Shown here piece after piece: positions 1 through 8,772 of a stretch of DNA of 64,000 nucleotides. Position numbers and translations under genes: made by a program. The DNA is taken from the NCBI GenBank assembly GCA_000828835.1, contig AP014633.1, positions 2,976,001 to 3,040,000 of the forward strand, given 5' to 3'. Origin of the DNA: Thioploca ingrica. GTDB taxonomy: Bacteria > Pseudomonadota > Gammaproteobacteria > Beggiatoales > Beggiatoaceae. Position 1 is the stretch's first letter, and each line of letters begins with the position of its first letter. The notes under the pieces were generated by a model, which was not told the origin of the DNA, searched no databases, and saw only the letters and a program-made list of their open reading frames with translations.

Positions 1-86
1 TTGAGGCTATAAATATCCTCACTTCTAAACAAGGCTCTTTTGGTTTTTCTTGCTGCTACTCGAGGATAATCAATTAATCTTTTCAT
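1..86 (-). CDS. Partial ORF at window edge, unknown
   Basis: An open frame starts at an ATG (86) on the minus strand and leaves the window after 28 codons. A good Shine-Dalgarno match (AGGAAG) lies about 8 bases upstream. The visible peptide begins MKRLIDYPRV and is rich in Lys and Arg. It is too short to assign to a family. Downstream sequence would decide whether it is a real gene. Confidence 0.4.
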   Translation of the reverse strand, partial: MKRLIDYPRVAARKTKRALFRSEDIYSL

Positions 87-198
87 CCGCAAAACTTCCT
101 TCTTAAATGTCGTTACGTCATCTATTCTCAACTCAATGCTTACTTACTTTTGAGTCTTGAAAATAACATGCAACATTTGTTCTTATATCAATACTTAC

Positions 199-843
199 TT
201 ATTTTTGGGTATTTAAAATAACATGCAACCGTTTTGGTCCATGCGCTCCCACTTGTAAGGTTTGTTCAATATCCGCTGTTCGTGATGGACCGGTGATCAT
301 ATTCAGGGTACGAGGAAAAGGTTGTGAACGTAGGCGTATCCAAATCGCTTCTATATGAGCCACTAAATCGGCTTGAGATAAGATGACAATATGATTGCTT
401 GGCAAAAAATTTAAGGTGGTTGGACTATTTGGACTCGACAGTAACACGACACTACCGGTTTCAGCAATGCCGGCAAAAGCCCAGCTCACACTCACTTGAT
501 CCGCTGGTTGTGCAGCCCGATAAGCTACTTGCCATTGGCGTGGCCAATTGATCGCCTTCAAATGAGCAGCGGCTACTATTTCTGGTGGTAACTGATATTG
601 CTGCAAAAAGGCAAGAACGGCAAAGGGAATATCGGTGGTTCGCGGAATAATTTCTATGGTTCCTGCGACTTTGGTTAATTGCTTAATAAAAATCGTGGTT
701 AAATCAGCGGCTACAGTCGGTTGCTCGTGTATCGGGTGAGCCGCTAACCGGGCTTCCAAATTAGCAATCGTGTTATTATCCAATTGGTTACGTTGTAGAG
801 CTTGACGAATATGAGTTAAAATCGTACTGCGAGTTGAATTCAT
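199..843 (-). CDS. lutC: LutC-type LUD-domain protein (lactate utilization)
   Basis: This is a LUD-domain (YkgG/LutC) protein of 214 residues. In other bacteria LutC works with LutA and LutB to oxidise L-lactate to pyruvate in the cytoplasm. The fold is supported by the AETGS-V-LLSS segment near residues 125-135, shared by LUD proteins, and by family-typical length. I chose the ATG at 843: its upstream GGTGA is a good ribosome site and it overlaps the lutB stop (TAATG), so the two are translationally coupled. An upstream in-frame codon at 867 would start inside lutB and is less likely. No lutA lies beside the pair. Confidence 0.85.
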   Translation of the reverse strand: MNSTRSTILTHIRQALQRNQLDNNTIANLEARLAAHPIHEQPTVAADLTTIFIKQLTKVAGTIEIIPRTTDIPFAVLAFLQQYQLPPEIVAAAHLKAINWPRQWQVAYRAAQPADQVSVSWAFAGIAETGSVVLLSSPNSPTTLNFLPSNHIVILSQADLVAHIEAIWIRLRSQPFPRTLNMITGPSRTADIEQTLQVGAHGPKRLHVILNTQK

Positions 844-2261
844 TATTTCACCTGCCGTTTTTTCCATAGCGCCATAAATGTTTCTCCTTGCGGTGCCGGC
901 ATATCACGACTGGCTGTCCAAGCACCTAAAAAAGGAAGGTAACGAAACCGACCCTTAGTTTGACCTAATCGACCGAGTAACCGAATCTTAACTGCAGTAA
1001 CCCACTGATAAAGCGTAATATGTCTAGCAAAAAAAGCCCATATCCCTAAAACGAAACGAGTCATTACCGGTGAGAGTTTAGCTTGATGCGCTCGAATGCG
1101 GTGATAACGCAATAAGCGTGGCAATGGAATTTGCACCGGACAAACTTCTTCACAACGTCCACATAAAGTCGACGCATTAGGTAAATCAAGCGTGGTTTTT
1201 AAACCCAACAACAACGGGGTTAAGACCGCACCCATCGGTCCAGGATAAACCCAACCGTAAGCGTGTCCACCCACGGCGCCATAAACGGGACAGTGATTCA
1301 AACAAGCACCACAGCGAATACAACGTAATATGTCGTGAAATTCACTACCCAAGATTTGCGAACGGCCATTATCGACTAACACAACATGGAATTCAGTTGG
1401 ACCATCCAAGTCATCCGTTCGGCGGGAGCCGGTGGATAAAGTGGTATAAGCTGTCATTTCTTGACCAGTGGCACTCCGAGCCAATAAGCGTAATAAAGTC
1501 GTCACATCCTCTAAAGTGGGAACAACCTTTTCTATACTCGCCACCACAATATGCACTCGCGGTAAAGTACTGGTTAAATCGCCATTGCCTTCATTAGTCA
1601 CAATAACCGTTGAGCCGGTTTCGGCAATGAGAAAATTAGCACCCGTTATACCCACGTCAGCCGCTAAAAATTTATCTCGTAACACTTGGCGTGCTTGGTT
1701 AACTAAATCTGGGATAGCGGTGGCTTGTGGATCAAAATGGTAGTGGTGATGATGGTAATAAAATAATTGCGCTACCTCTTCTTTGGTTTTATGAACCGCT
1801 GGGGCGATGATATGACTGGGCGGTTCTTTAGCCAGTTGAATAATATATTCTCCCAAATCGGTTTCGGTGACGGTAAAACCCGCTTGTTCTAGCGCATTAT
1901 TCAAGCCAATCTCTTCACTGATCATCGATTTACCTTTGATAATCTGTTGGGCTTGCGCGGTTTGGCAAATCGAAATGATTTGTTGGCAAGCACTGCTTGG
2001 CGTATCTGCCCAGTGAACTTGCCCACCCTGTTCATGTACTTGTTTTTCAAAATATTCTAAATAGAAATCTAAATGTGCTAAAGTATGTTCTTTAATCTCA
2101 ACCGCGCGTTGACGAAGGCGAGCAAATATCGGTAAATTCTCGATGGCCGCTTGACGTTTATCAATAAAATGGCTCTTGGTTCTCGCTAAGGCGCGTTGTA
2201 GGCTATCATTTTTTAAAGCGATTATGGCTTGAGATTTAAAAGCAGCCGGGGTTAATTTCAC
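843..2261 (-). CDS. lutB: LutB-type iron-sulfur protein
   Basis: This 472-residue protein has an N-terminal LUD domain (AETGST motif around residue 215) and two ferredoxin-type 4Fe-4S motifs: CIRCGACLNHCP at about 314-325 and CGRCEEVCP at about 367-375. This is the LutB/YkgF layout. LutB is thought to pass electrons in the LutABC L-lactate oxidation complex. The start is a GTG with AAGGA about nine bases upstream. Its stop overlaps the lutC start. The divergent gene at 2329 leaves only 67 bases for a shared promoter region, and no LutA is present on either side. Confidence 0.88.
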   Translation of the reverse strand: MKLTPAAFKSQAIIALKNDSLQRALARTKSHFIDKRQAAIENLPIFARLRQRAVEIKEHTLAHLDFYLEYFEKQVHEQGGQVHWADTPSSACQQIISICQTAQAQQIIKGKSMISEEIGLNNALEQAGFTVTETDLGEYIIQLAKEPPSHIIAPAVHKTKEEVAQLFYYHHHHYHFDPQATAIPDLVNQARQVLRDKFLAADVGITGANFLIAETGSTVIVTNEGNGDLTSTLPRVHIVVASIEKVVPTLEDVTTLLRLLARSATGQEMTAYTTLSTGSRRTDDLDGPTEFHVVLVDNGRSQILGSEFHDILRCIRCGACLNHCPVYGAVGGHAYGWVYPGPMGAVLTPLLLGLKTTLDLPNASTLCGRCEEVCPVQIPLPRLLRYHRIRAHQAKLSPVMTRFVLGIWAFFARHITLYQWVTAVKIRLLGRLGQTKGRFRYLPFLGAWTASRDMPAPQGETFMALWKKRQVK

Positions 2262-2328
2262 GGTACTTTGTCCTTGGTATAAACCGGTCAGGTTTTTTAA
2301 AATAACAGTAAGAAGAGGTCATCTGGTT

Positions 2329-4530
2329 ATGATAAAAGTGATAACATTAATAATGCTAGTTGGGTTAGCACCGGCTCTCTTGGCAAATGGATTAGTCGTT
2401 GATACTCAAAGCCGGGAAGCGGTTAGAAATTTCTTTAATGCAGTTTATCAAGCCTCAGAAAATATTCCCAGTGGTTGGGATGGCAATATCGAACAATGTC
2501 AAGCTGGCCAACTTTCTGCCGATTATTTAGCCGCTATTGCCTTGCGAGTTAACTTTTTTCGTGCGATGGCGGGTGTACCCGCTGCGATTACTTTTAACGC
2601 AGAATACAATCGTAAAGCCCAACAAGCGGCTTTGATGATGAGCGCTAATAATAATCTGAGTCACGAGCCACCCACATCATGGCTTTGTTATACCGAAGAA
2701 GGTGCCCAAGCGGCAGCAAATTCAAATTTATCGCTGGGTTCGATGGGACCGCAATCGATCACCGGGTTGATGGAAGATAGTGGTACTAACAATGCCGCTG
2801 TTGGACATCGCCGCTGGACTTTGTTTCCACCAACTGAAGTGATGGGCAGTGGTAGCGTTGCTGGAACCGATCCGTTGCCCGCCACGACGGTGCTCTGGGT
2901 TTTTGATAACAGTATCAACAATCCACGTCCTGCTACTCGAGAAGCCTTTGTTAGTTGGCCACCCAGTGGGTTTGTTCCCTATCCATTGGTTTTCCCCCGT
3001 TGGTCATTTTCTTATCCGCAAGCCGATTTTAGTCTGGCTCGAGTGAGTATGCAACAACAAGGAACACCGATTCCAGTTACTTTAGAACCACTGAATAATC
3101 CAGGCATGGGAGATAATACCTTAGTTTGGGTACCTAATATTTCCTTGACCACACCACCGACCACCGATATTTCATATACGGTTAAAATAACCAAAGTTCT
3201 GATTGACGGTAAGCCACAAGAGTTTAAATATACGGTGACAGTCATTAATCCAATAATTTTAGGAACTGATTCTATTTTCCCCAGAGTGATGGGAGATAAG
3301 CAACTGGTTGTTAAGCAAAATTATACTTACACTTTTAATCCCGTTCCTGATGCCAGTCGCTACCAATTATTACAAGCCCACCGTCAACCCGTTACCCAAG
3401 TCGCTGATGCGGAGAATGGATTAAACCCGTTAACAGCAACCGTTTCTGGCTACGAAGTGATAGCGACTGATATTAAAGCGGATGGTTCAGCGTCATTTCA
3501 CTTAGCCCATCCAGCACCACCCAGTGAGCAAATCCTGCTGTGGAATCAAACTTTGTTAGTCAATGCAGCTAGTGAACTACGTTTTAGCAGCCGATTGGGT
3601 TTATCCTCTCCCGCGCAAATCGCTAAAGTCCAGGTTTCCACCGATAATGGCCAGAGTTGGCAAGATATTTTTACTCAAGCTGGCGTACAAAGCGGTACTA
3701 CCAGTTCATTTGGCGAAGAACGATTTAACCAGAAAACCATTCCATTGTCTAAATTTGCCGGTCAAGCCATCCAAGTACGATTTAACTATGCTTATACTTG
3801 TTGCGACAATTTTTATCCCCAAACGGAGAGTGAAGTGGGTTGGTATATTGATAATATTGCTTTCACTGCTGTCGAAGGACTCACTGATACAACCATCACC
3901 GACCTAGCAACCGAACCAACTTTTGTCTTTAATCCACCGCAAGCCGGTGATTATGCTTTACAAGTTCGAGCCATGCTGTTCGATCAATATCCACTCGAAT
4001 GGGGACCAACTCAATTAGTCACGGCTCAACTAGGAACAACGATTTCTCCAACCAATGGGATAACTGAATTACCCCCACTAGGTTCTGCCACCGTGGTGAA
4101 TTCTACTACTCAAGCAATTAATACTGCTTTCAGCGGCGGTATTGCTGTTAATCATGGCATTTTTCAAGAACAAGCCACTTTCCATTCGACTGATTCGGTA
4201 GAGATACGTGGTGAAATAGCGGTTGAATCACAGCATATCGGTCAATCAGCCGATATTGTCGTCGTGGTGACTTACCAATCTCCACCGTTTTTTGACAGCA
4301 CCCCTCTTTTCTTTATGCTCAATACGGCTAGTCAAGCGATTCCTTGGGATATAAATATGGCAACCTTGATTCCCTTTCAACCAAAGGTCACTTTAGCTGC
4401 TAAACAACCCGTATTAATCTATCAAGGACAACTGCCCGCCGGTAATTTATCTTTCTATTGGGGATATCGGTTAAAAAATGGGACTCTGGCATATAACTCC
4501 AAACCGTTAGCGGCAACCATTACGGAATAA
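2329..4530 (+). CDS. Secreted CAP/SCP-domain protein with MAM-like and shared C-terminal domains
   Basis: The first 19 residues form a signal peptide. Residues about 45-185 form a CAP (SCP/PR-1-like) domain, with the HEPPTSW and GHRRW segments expected of that fold. A middle beta-rich region (about 400-520, with STDNGQSW and GWYIDNI) resembles the MAM-like lectin domains of secreted peptidases. The last roughly 140 residues (F-GGI, VEIRGEI, GYRL-NGTL) recur at the C-terminus of the large surface protein encoded at 43808-47235. CAP proteins are usually extracellular; their bacterial roles are mostly unknown. An AAGAGG lies about ten bases before the ATG. Confidence 0.8.
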   Translation: MIKVITLIMLVGLAPALLANGLVVDTQSREAVRNFFNAVYQASENIPSGWDGNIEQCQAGQLSADYLAAIALRVNFFRAMAGVPAAITFNAEYNRKAQQAALMMSANNNLSHEPPTSWLCYTEEGAQAAANSNLSLGSMGPQSITGLMEDSGTNNAAVGHRRWTLFPPTEVMGSGSVAGTDPLPATTVLWVFDNSINNPRPATREAFVSWPPSGFVPYPLVFPRWSFSYPQADFSLARVSMQQQGTPIPVTLEPLNNPGMGDNTLVWVPNISLTTPPTTDISYTVKITKVLIDGKPQEFKYTVTVINPIILGTDSIFPRVMGDKQLVVKQNYTYTFNPVPDASRYQLLQAHRQPVTQVADAENGLNPLTATVSGYEVIATDIKADGSASFHLAHPAPPSEQILLWNQTLLVNAASELRFSSRLGLSSPAQIAKVQVSTDNGQSWQDIFTQAGVQSGTTSSFGEERFNQKTIPLSKFAGQAIQVRFNYAYTCCDNFYPQTESEVGWYIDNIAFTAVEGLTDTTITDLATEPTFVFNPPQAGDYALQVRAMLFDQYPLEWGPTQLVTAQLGTTISPTNGITELPPLGSATVVNSTTQAINTAFSGGIAVNHGIFQEQATFHSTDSVEIRGEIAVESQHIGQSADIVVVVTYQSPPFFDSTPLFFMLNTASQAIPWDINMATLIPFQPKVTLAAKQPVLIYQGQLPAGNLSFYWGYRLKNGTLAYNSKPLAATITE

Positions 4531-4598
4531 GAAAAATAGCGGGAAAGGCTTCTCGCCCTATGCGATCTACACTAATTTAAAAATCGGAGGGTATCACC

Positions 4599-5393
4599 AT
4601 GAATAAAATATTATGTTTATTAATGATTTATATTTATACAATTTTAGGTTCAGGTTGTGTAACTACTCGATCTTTAACTACTCCCGCTGCTGTTGATGGT
4701 GCTCTGGATAGTAACACCAGTGGTAGTGAAGCAACACGACCCGGTTTAGCCACTCAATGGGGTGAAACGCGTACTTCTCAGGTACATTCTGCTGCATTTA
4801 CACGCGGCAATCCAGCCATGCCAATCGTTAACACGCTTTATTATAATAGTAGAGAAGGAATTAGAGCGATGGTGGGATCATGGGTCTATCAACAGGCGAC
4901 ACCAACACCGAGATCTTTTCCGTTAGTGGGTGACTTTTTTTCTCCAGGGGAAATCGCTTGGGGAATACAAAATGAACAAGGACAATTGCTAGAAGGCTTG
5001 TCAGTTAATGACAAAAATTATGTTATTGGAGAAGTGGGTCGCCGCTATGCTATCGTAGTACACAATTATACTGATCGTCGAGTGGAAGTCGTCTTATCGG
5101 TTGATGGACTGGATGTCATGGATGGGAAATCGGCTGCTTTTACCAAACCAGGTTATTTGGTCGCGCCCTACTCGACGCTAACAGTAGATGGTTTTCGACA
5201 AAGTATGGAAACAGTAGCCACTTTTCGCTTTGGTTCAGTGAGCGAATCCTACGCGAATAAGAAATATGGAGATACTCGAAATGTCGGCGTTATCGGTCTA
5301 GCCCTGTTCTATGAATATCCACCGGATGATGAAATTAATCGGCGTCATTCGGCTGATCCTTTTCCCAATCGTTTTGCCACCCCACCCGAATGA
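4599..5393 (+). CDS. Candidate lipoprotein, unknown function
   Basis: A 264-residue protein with a hydrophobic N-terminus ending in GSGC, a weak lipobox, so a lipoprotein or other exported protein is likely. A strong GGAGG precedes the start. The C-terminal half (YAIVVHNYTDRRVEVVLSVD, then DGFRQS and RNVGVIGLA) is a compact beta-rich module that I know from uncharacterised proteobacterial proteins, but I cannot name the family. It follows the CAP gene on the same strand with a 68-base gap, so co-transcription is possible. No catalytic motif was recognised. Confidence 0.7.
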   Translation: MNKILCLLMIYIYTILGSGCVTTRSLTTPAAVDGALDSNTSGSEATRPGLATQWGETRTSQVHSAAFTRGNPAMPIVNTLYYNSREGIRAMVGSWVYQQATPTPRSFPLVGDFFSPGEIAWGIQNEQGQLLEGLSVNDKNYVIGEVGRRYAIVVHNYTDRRVEVVLSVDGLDVMDGKSAAFTKPGYLVAPYSTLTVDGFRQSMETVATFRFGSVSESYANKKYGDTRNVGVIGLALFYEYPPDDEINRRHSADPFPNRFATPPE

Positions 5394-5436
5394 AAAGCGG
5401 TTGATTTAAACTATTTTTTACGTTAAAGGCATGGCT

Positions 5437-5913
5437 ATGAACTGGCAAGAAGTCTGTGAACACCCCGAGCTACAAAATTTACCCTTTAAGATAGAATTAA
5501 ATGCCAACGGACAAATTCTCATGTCACCGGTTAAAGTATTACATTCCTTGTATCAAGGAAGAATTGAATATTTGCTACGCTCACTATTACCGTTGGGGGA
5601 AGCATTACCCGAATGTGCGATTAAAACTTCCCAAGGCACCAAAGTTGCCGATGTTGCTTGGGTATCAGCCAAACGACTAGCCATTATCAAATATGAAACC
5701 GAATGTTCCATCGCTCCAGAAATTTGTATCGAAGTCTGTTCCAGAAGTAACACTGATGAAGAAATGACTGAAAAACGTACCCTCTATTTTGAACGGGGTG
5801 CTCAAGAAGTATGGATTTGTGACCAAAATGGCCAAATGTCTTTTTATAATCCTCAAGGACAATTAGTGCAATCGAAATTAGTGCCAAAATTTCCAAATAA
5901 AATTGAAATTTAG
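5437..5913 (+). CDS. Uma2-family (DUF820) endonuclease-like protein
   Basis: The protein of about 158 residues fits the Uma2/DUF820 family, which has a PD-(D/E)XK-type nuclease fold. The core is visible as VADVAWVS, then IAPEICIEVCSRSN, then EKRTLYFERGAQEVWICD. Members are numerous in cyanobacteria and some large sulfur bacteria. Their role is unsettled; many are suspected of mobile-element or defence functions. I prefer the ATG at 5437 (AAAGG seven bases upstream) over the one at 5431. It sits 26 bases before another nuclease-like gene. Confidence 0.8.
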   Translation: MNWQEVCEHPELQNLPFKIELNANGQILMSPVKVLHSLYQGRIEYLLRSLLPLGEALPECAIKTSQGTKVADVAWVSAKRLAIIKYETECSIAPEICIEVCSRSNTDEEMTEKRTLYFERGAQEVWICDQNGQMSFYNPQGQLVQSKLVPKFPNKIEI

Positions 5914-5939
5914 CCACGCCGCCACGAGGAATCATAAAC

Positions 5940-6542
5940 ATGGCTTTCAGTCACTTCAAAAGTATCGAACAAGTCATTCAACAGTATCCTCTCAAGATCC
6001 GGCAAGAGAAATTTTTACCCAACCAACCTCGTGAATTACCCGATTGGTTCATAGAAAATCTTAATTTTTCATTGGGTCAGCAACCTATTCAGCAAAGTGA
6101 AGCCTTTCTTTGTGAAAGCTTCATTTTTCCATTTTTACAACAAGCCTGGAAATATCACCCTAAGCTTATTCTTTGGTCACATCGTAGCCTGACCTATGAT
6201 AACAATCTGTTTGGTGAACCCGATTATTTAGTCTCAGCTTGGCGTGATGAAGTGATCGATAAATTAATCAATCTACCTTTATTAGCGATTACTGAGGCTA
6301 AAAAACAAGACTTTGAAAGTGGTTGGGGACAATGTTTAGCAGAAATGATTGCTTGCCAAAATATCAACCAAAACGAGAATATTACAATTTATGGGATTGT
6401 TTCAACCGGAATACTTTGGGAATTTAGTAAATTGGAACGAAATATTTTCACTAAACATTCCATTTCCTACTCTGTCGCTGAACCACAAAGAATATTTGGC
6501 CTATTAGAGCACATTTTCACTGAGTGTGAACAACAAATTTAA
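5940..6542 (+). CDS. Putative PD-(D/E)XK nuclease-fold protein
   Basis: A 200-residue protein with no name I can give. The stretch GEPDYLVSAWRD, a hydrophobic strand, then AITEAKKQDFESGWGQ looks like a PD-(D/E)XK core: D in the first element and E-x-K in the second, followed by a helix with Q. This hints at a nuclease or nuclease-like fold. The start has AGGAAT seven bases upstream. It directly follows the Uma2 gene, so the two may share a transcript. The fold assignment is by motif only. Confidence 0.55.
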   Translation: MAFSHFKSIEQVIQQYPLKIRQEKFLPNQPRELPDWFIENLNFSLGQQPIQQSEAFLCESFIFPFLQQAWKYHPKLILWSHRSLTYDNNLFGEPDYLVSAWRDEVIDKLINLPLLAITEAKKQDFESGWGQCLAEMIACQNINQNENITIYGIVSTGILWEFSKLERNIFTKHSISYSVAEPQRIFGLLEHIFTECEQQI

Positions 6543-6579
6543 TAACGTCGGACTCTCTTGTTTAGGTTTTATCATAGCT

Positions 6580-6666
6580 TGAGTAAGGTGGGCATTGTCC
6601 ACCATGATGAGAAATGTGAATGATGACTATGAATAATTATTGGTGTGCGGTGCACACCCTACCTGG
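6580..6666. repeat. Dispersed palindromic repeat, GTAGGGTGGGCA family
   Basis: This segment starts with AAGGTGGGCATTGTCCACC and ends with GGTGCACACCCTACC. Its two arms can pair, and related arms occur at 43676, 52278, 53648, 54046, 54985 and 57404. It fills the gap between convergent genes. Confidence 0.6.
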
Positions 6667-6667
6667 C

Positions 6668-7108
6668 TTACTTAAGTTCTTCTAATGAATAAGTTGTTGT
6701 CATAATTTGTTCAAATGCCCATTGACAAATCGCCGGAAAATTGTGGCGATGGATATGAGTTTCTCTTTCAGCTATTAAAACGGCATCTTCATAAGCATCT
6801 TCTATAATTGTCACTAATTTAGCCTTCAGACTGGGATTTTGTCGTAATAATCTAGTAATTTTAACTCGTTGTTCACGAATTGTACATTCCCAACTCCAAG
6901 AGCGATGTTCCGGTTGATAATGCCATTTTAAGAGATGAGCTAATAATATCCCCAATCTACTTACCAAAGCGTTATATTCACTGCGTCCCATACTTTCTAA
7001 TTCAATGGCAATTTGTTCGATATCAGCTTGTGCTAACTTACCTTCCTTTAATAATTGGGCGTTGTGCATAGCCCAGTTATAAAAATCATTGTCGTAAGAT
7101 GATTTCAT
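6668..7108 (-). CDS. DUF29 family protein
   Basis: This 146-residue protein matches the DUF29 family. The hallmarks are DFYNWAMHNAQLLKEGKL near the N-terminus, then ELESMGRSEYNALVSRLGILLAHLLKW and the R-W-WECTI-EQR segment, ending in a PAICQWAFEQ-like tail. The function of DUF29 is unknown; the proteins are abundant in cyanobacteria and Beggiatoa-like bacteria, often in repeat-rich regions. AAGAGAA lies upstream of the ATG. The gene is convergent with the nuclease-like gene to its left across a palindromic repeat. Confidence 0.85.
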   Translation of the reverse strand: MKSSYDNDFYNWAMHNAQLLKEGKLAQADIEQIAIELESMGRSEYNALVSRLGILLAHLLKWHYQPEHRSWSWECTIREQRVKITRLLRQNPSLKAKLVTIIEDAYEDAVLIAERETHIHRHNFPAICQWAFEQIMTTTYSLEELK

Positions 7109-7163
7109 TGGTTTTCTCTTAGCGATACTACTTTTTTATCTTTCTTTAAACCGGCTTTTATTT

Positions 7164-7649
7164 TTATTGTTTACAATATTTAGGTAGATAAGCATTATCA
7201 ATGGTAGTATATCCACTTTCGGTTGCTTTACACCTCCACATTTTTTGGCTATCAGTCGCACTCGAAGTATATTTCCACCCGATGGAATCTTTGCCAGGTT
7301 CAAATCCAGATATCTTAAAGCACACTTGTGGTATTCCAGCCGCAGCGCTGGCATCATTATAATCTCCCGTAGCATAAGTCCCTTTATAGAATACGCCCTT
7401 ATCTTTTAACTGTTGAAAAGTGGGCCAACCATCCCATTCCAATTTTTTTGGGGGATAGGCAACCGGACATATTCCCATTATTTCAGAAAAACCTTCCAAT
7501 AATACCATTGCTTCCGATACTTTTTCTTTCTTAAGGTAATCATTGTAAGAATCAAAAACTAAAACGGGGACCGCTGCCACAATACCTATACCCACAACCA
7601 CTTTCATCAACTTAACCAAACTAACGCTTTTCTGTTTAGGTTCTGTCAT
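7164..7649 (-). pseudogene. Degenerate type IV pilin paralogue
   Basis: The C-terminal two thirds are clearly related to the two intact pilins next door (WPTFQQLKDKG, then [23 protein letters not shown]). The N-terminus has lost the prepilin signature: the equivalent of GFTLIE is SVSLVK, so the Gly cut by prepilin peptidase and the conserved Glu5 are both gone, and one of the paired C-terminal Cys is Tyr (SGYTT versus SGCTT). The frame is still open and has GGAGG before the ATG at 7649, so it may be made as a membrane-anchored, non-assembling protein. Confidence 0.7.
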
Positions 7650-7676
7650 AATCAATACCTCCCTGGAAAGCTGAGT

Positions 7677-7889
7677 AGCACGAGTAGGCTGGGTTGAGAA
7701 ACGAAACCCAGCTTTAACTCGGTAAAACCCGGTGACGTTAACCCAGTGAGAGATTGGAAATATTCATCTTCTCATCGTTGGGTCGCTCATGATGTTGAGC
7801 CAATAAATTGGACTACCCATAACAATAAGGTGATCGATATGGCTTTTGAATAAGCTGGGTTTCGTTCCTCAACCCAGCCTACTTGTGCT
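7677..7889. repeat. MITE-like repeat, copy 1
   Basis: A 213-bp element with terminal inverted repeats of about 38 bp. It begins AGCACGAGTAGGCTGGGTT and ends with the near-exact reverse complement (AACCCAGCCTACTTGTGCT). Each end is itself a small hairpin. It matches copy 2 (8562-8760) almost throughout but carries a 14-bp extra segment near 7734. It lies downstream of the pilin gene at 7981-8424. Confidence 0.75.
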
Positions 7890-7980
7890 GAGTGGCTGCT
7901 TAGGATGCGTCCCGTCCCACACACCATTAGAAGTTAAAATCGTTTGAATGGTGCGTAGGACGTACCCGACTGGCTTGCTA

Positions 7981-8424
7981 CTAAAGACAATTTGAAGGAA
8001 GATAAATATTATTAATTGTAGTGCATCCGCTTTCAGGCATTTTACAACTCCATACTCTTTGCGTCGGGTCTGATGGGGACGGAATATATTTCCAACCGAT
8101 GGAATCTTTGCCAACATCAAATCCTATCACCTTGAAGCATACTTGCGGATCAGGTACATCTATATATGTTCCCTCCACATAAGTCCCTCTATAGACTATG
8201 CCTTTGTCCTTTAACTCCTGAAAAGTTGGCCAAGTGCCCTTCATCGCATATGAAACCATCAGGTTAGTCTTAAACCCAGCAAATAGCACACTGGCTTCTG
8301 CTACTTTTGCTTGCTTAATGTAGCCAAAGTAAGCTGGAACGGCAAATGCTGCTAGAATAGCAATAATCGCCACGACAATCATTAACTCAATTAAAGTAAC
8401 GCCTTCTTGTTGATGTTGTTTCAT
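7981..8424 (-). CDS. pilA: Type IV pilin (major-pilin-like)
   Basis: A 147-residue prepilin. The short leader MKQHQQEG is followed by [24 protein letters not shown], giving the prepilin peptidase site after Gly and the conserved Glu5 and hydrophobic helix. Two Cys near the C-terminus could form the usual D-loop disulfide. Pilins polymerise into fibres used for twitching, adhesion or DNA uptake. AGGAGA precedes the start. It is very similar to the pilin at 8773-9225, including the upstream non-coding region, indicating a tandem duplication. Confidence 0.9.
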   Translation of the reverse strand: MKQHQQEGVTLIELMIVVAIIAILAAFAVPAYFGYIKQAKVAEASVLFAGFKTNLMVSYAMKGTWPTFQELKDKGIVYRGTYVEGTYIDVPDPQVCFKVIGFDVGKDSIGWKYIPSPSDPTQRVWSCKMPESGCTTINNIYLPSNCL

Positions 8425-8561
8425 GATATCTCTCCTAGAGTGAATGAGTTTACTTAATTAACAACATTCACATGTTCTTCCCATTTTACCGCTCATGTAA
8501 AATCAATTTTTCATATAATACATAAAATACCCTAATAAAAATATTTTGTTATGCCAGTTGA

Positions 8562-8760
8562 AGCACGAGTAGGCTGGGTTGAGAAACGAAACCCAGCTTT
8601 AACTCGGTAAAACCCGGTGAGAGATTGGAAATATTCATCTTCTCATCGTTGGGTCGATCATGATGTTGAGCCAATAGATTGGACTACCCATAACAATAAG
8701 GTGATCGATATGGCTTTTGAATAAGCTGGGTTTCGTTCCTCAACCCAGCCTACTTGTGCT
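8562..8760. repeat. MITE-like repeat, copy 2
   Basis: A 199-bp element with the same 38-bp imperfect terminal inverted repeats as copy 1 (starts AGCACGAGTAGGCTGGGTT, ends CCTACTTGTGCT). It is immediately downstream of the third pilin gene. No open frame of any size lies inside, so it must be non-autonomous if it ever moved. Confidence 0.75.
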
Positions 8761-8772
8761 ACTTGTGCTTGG

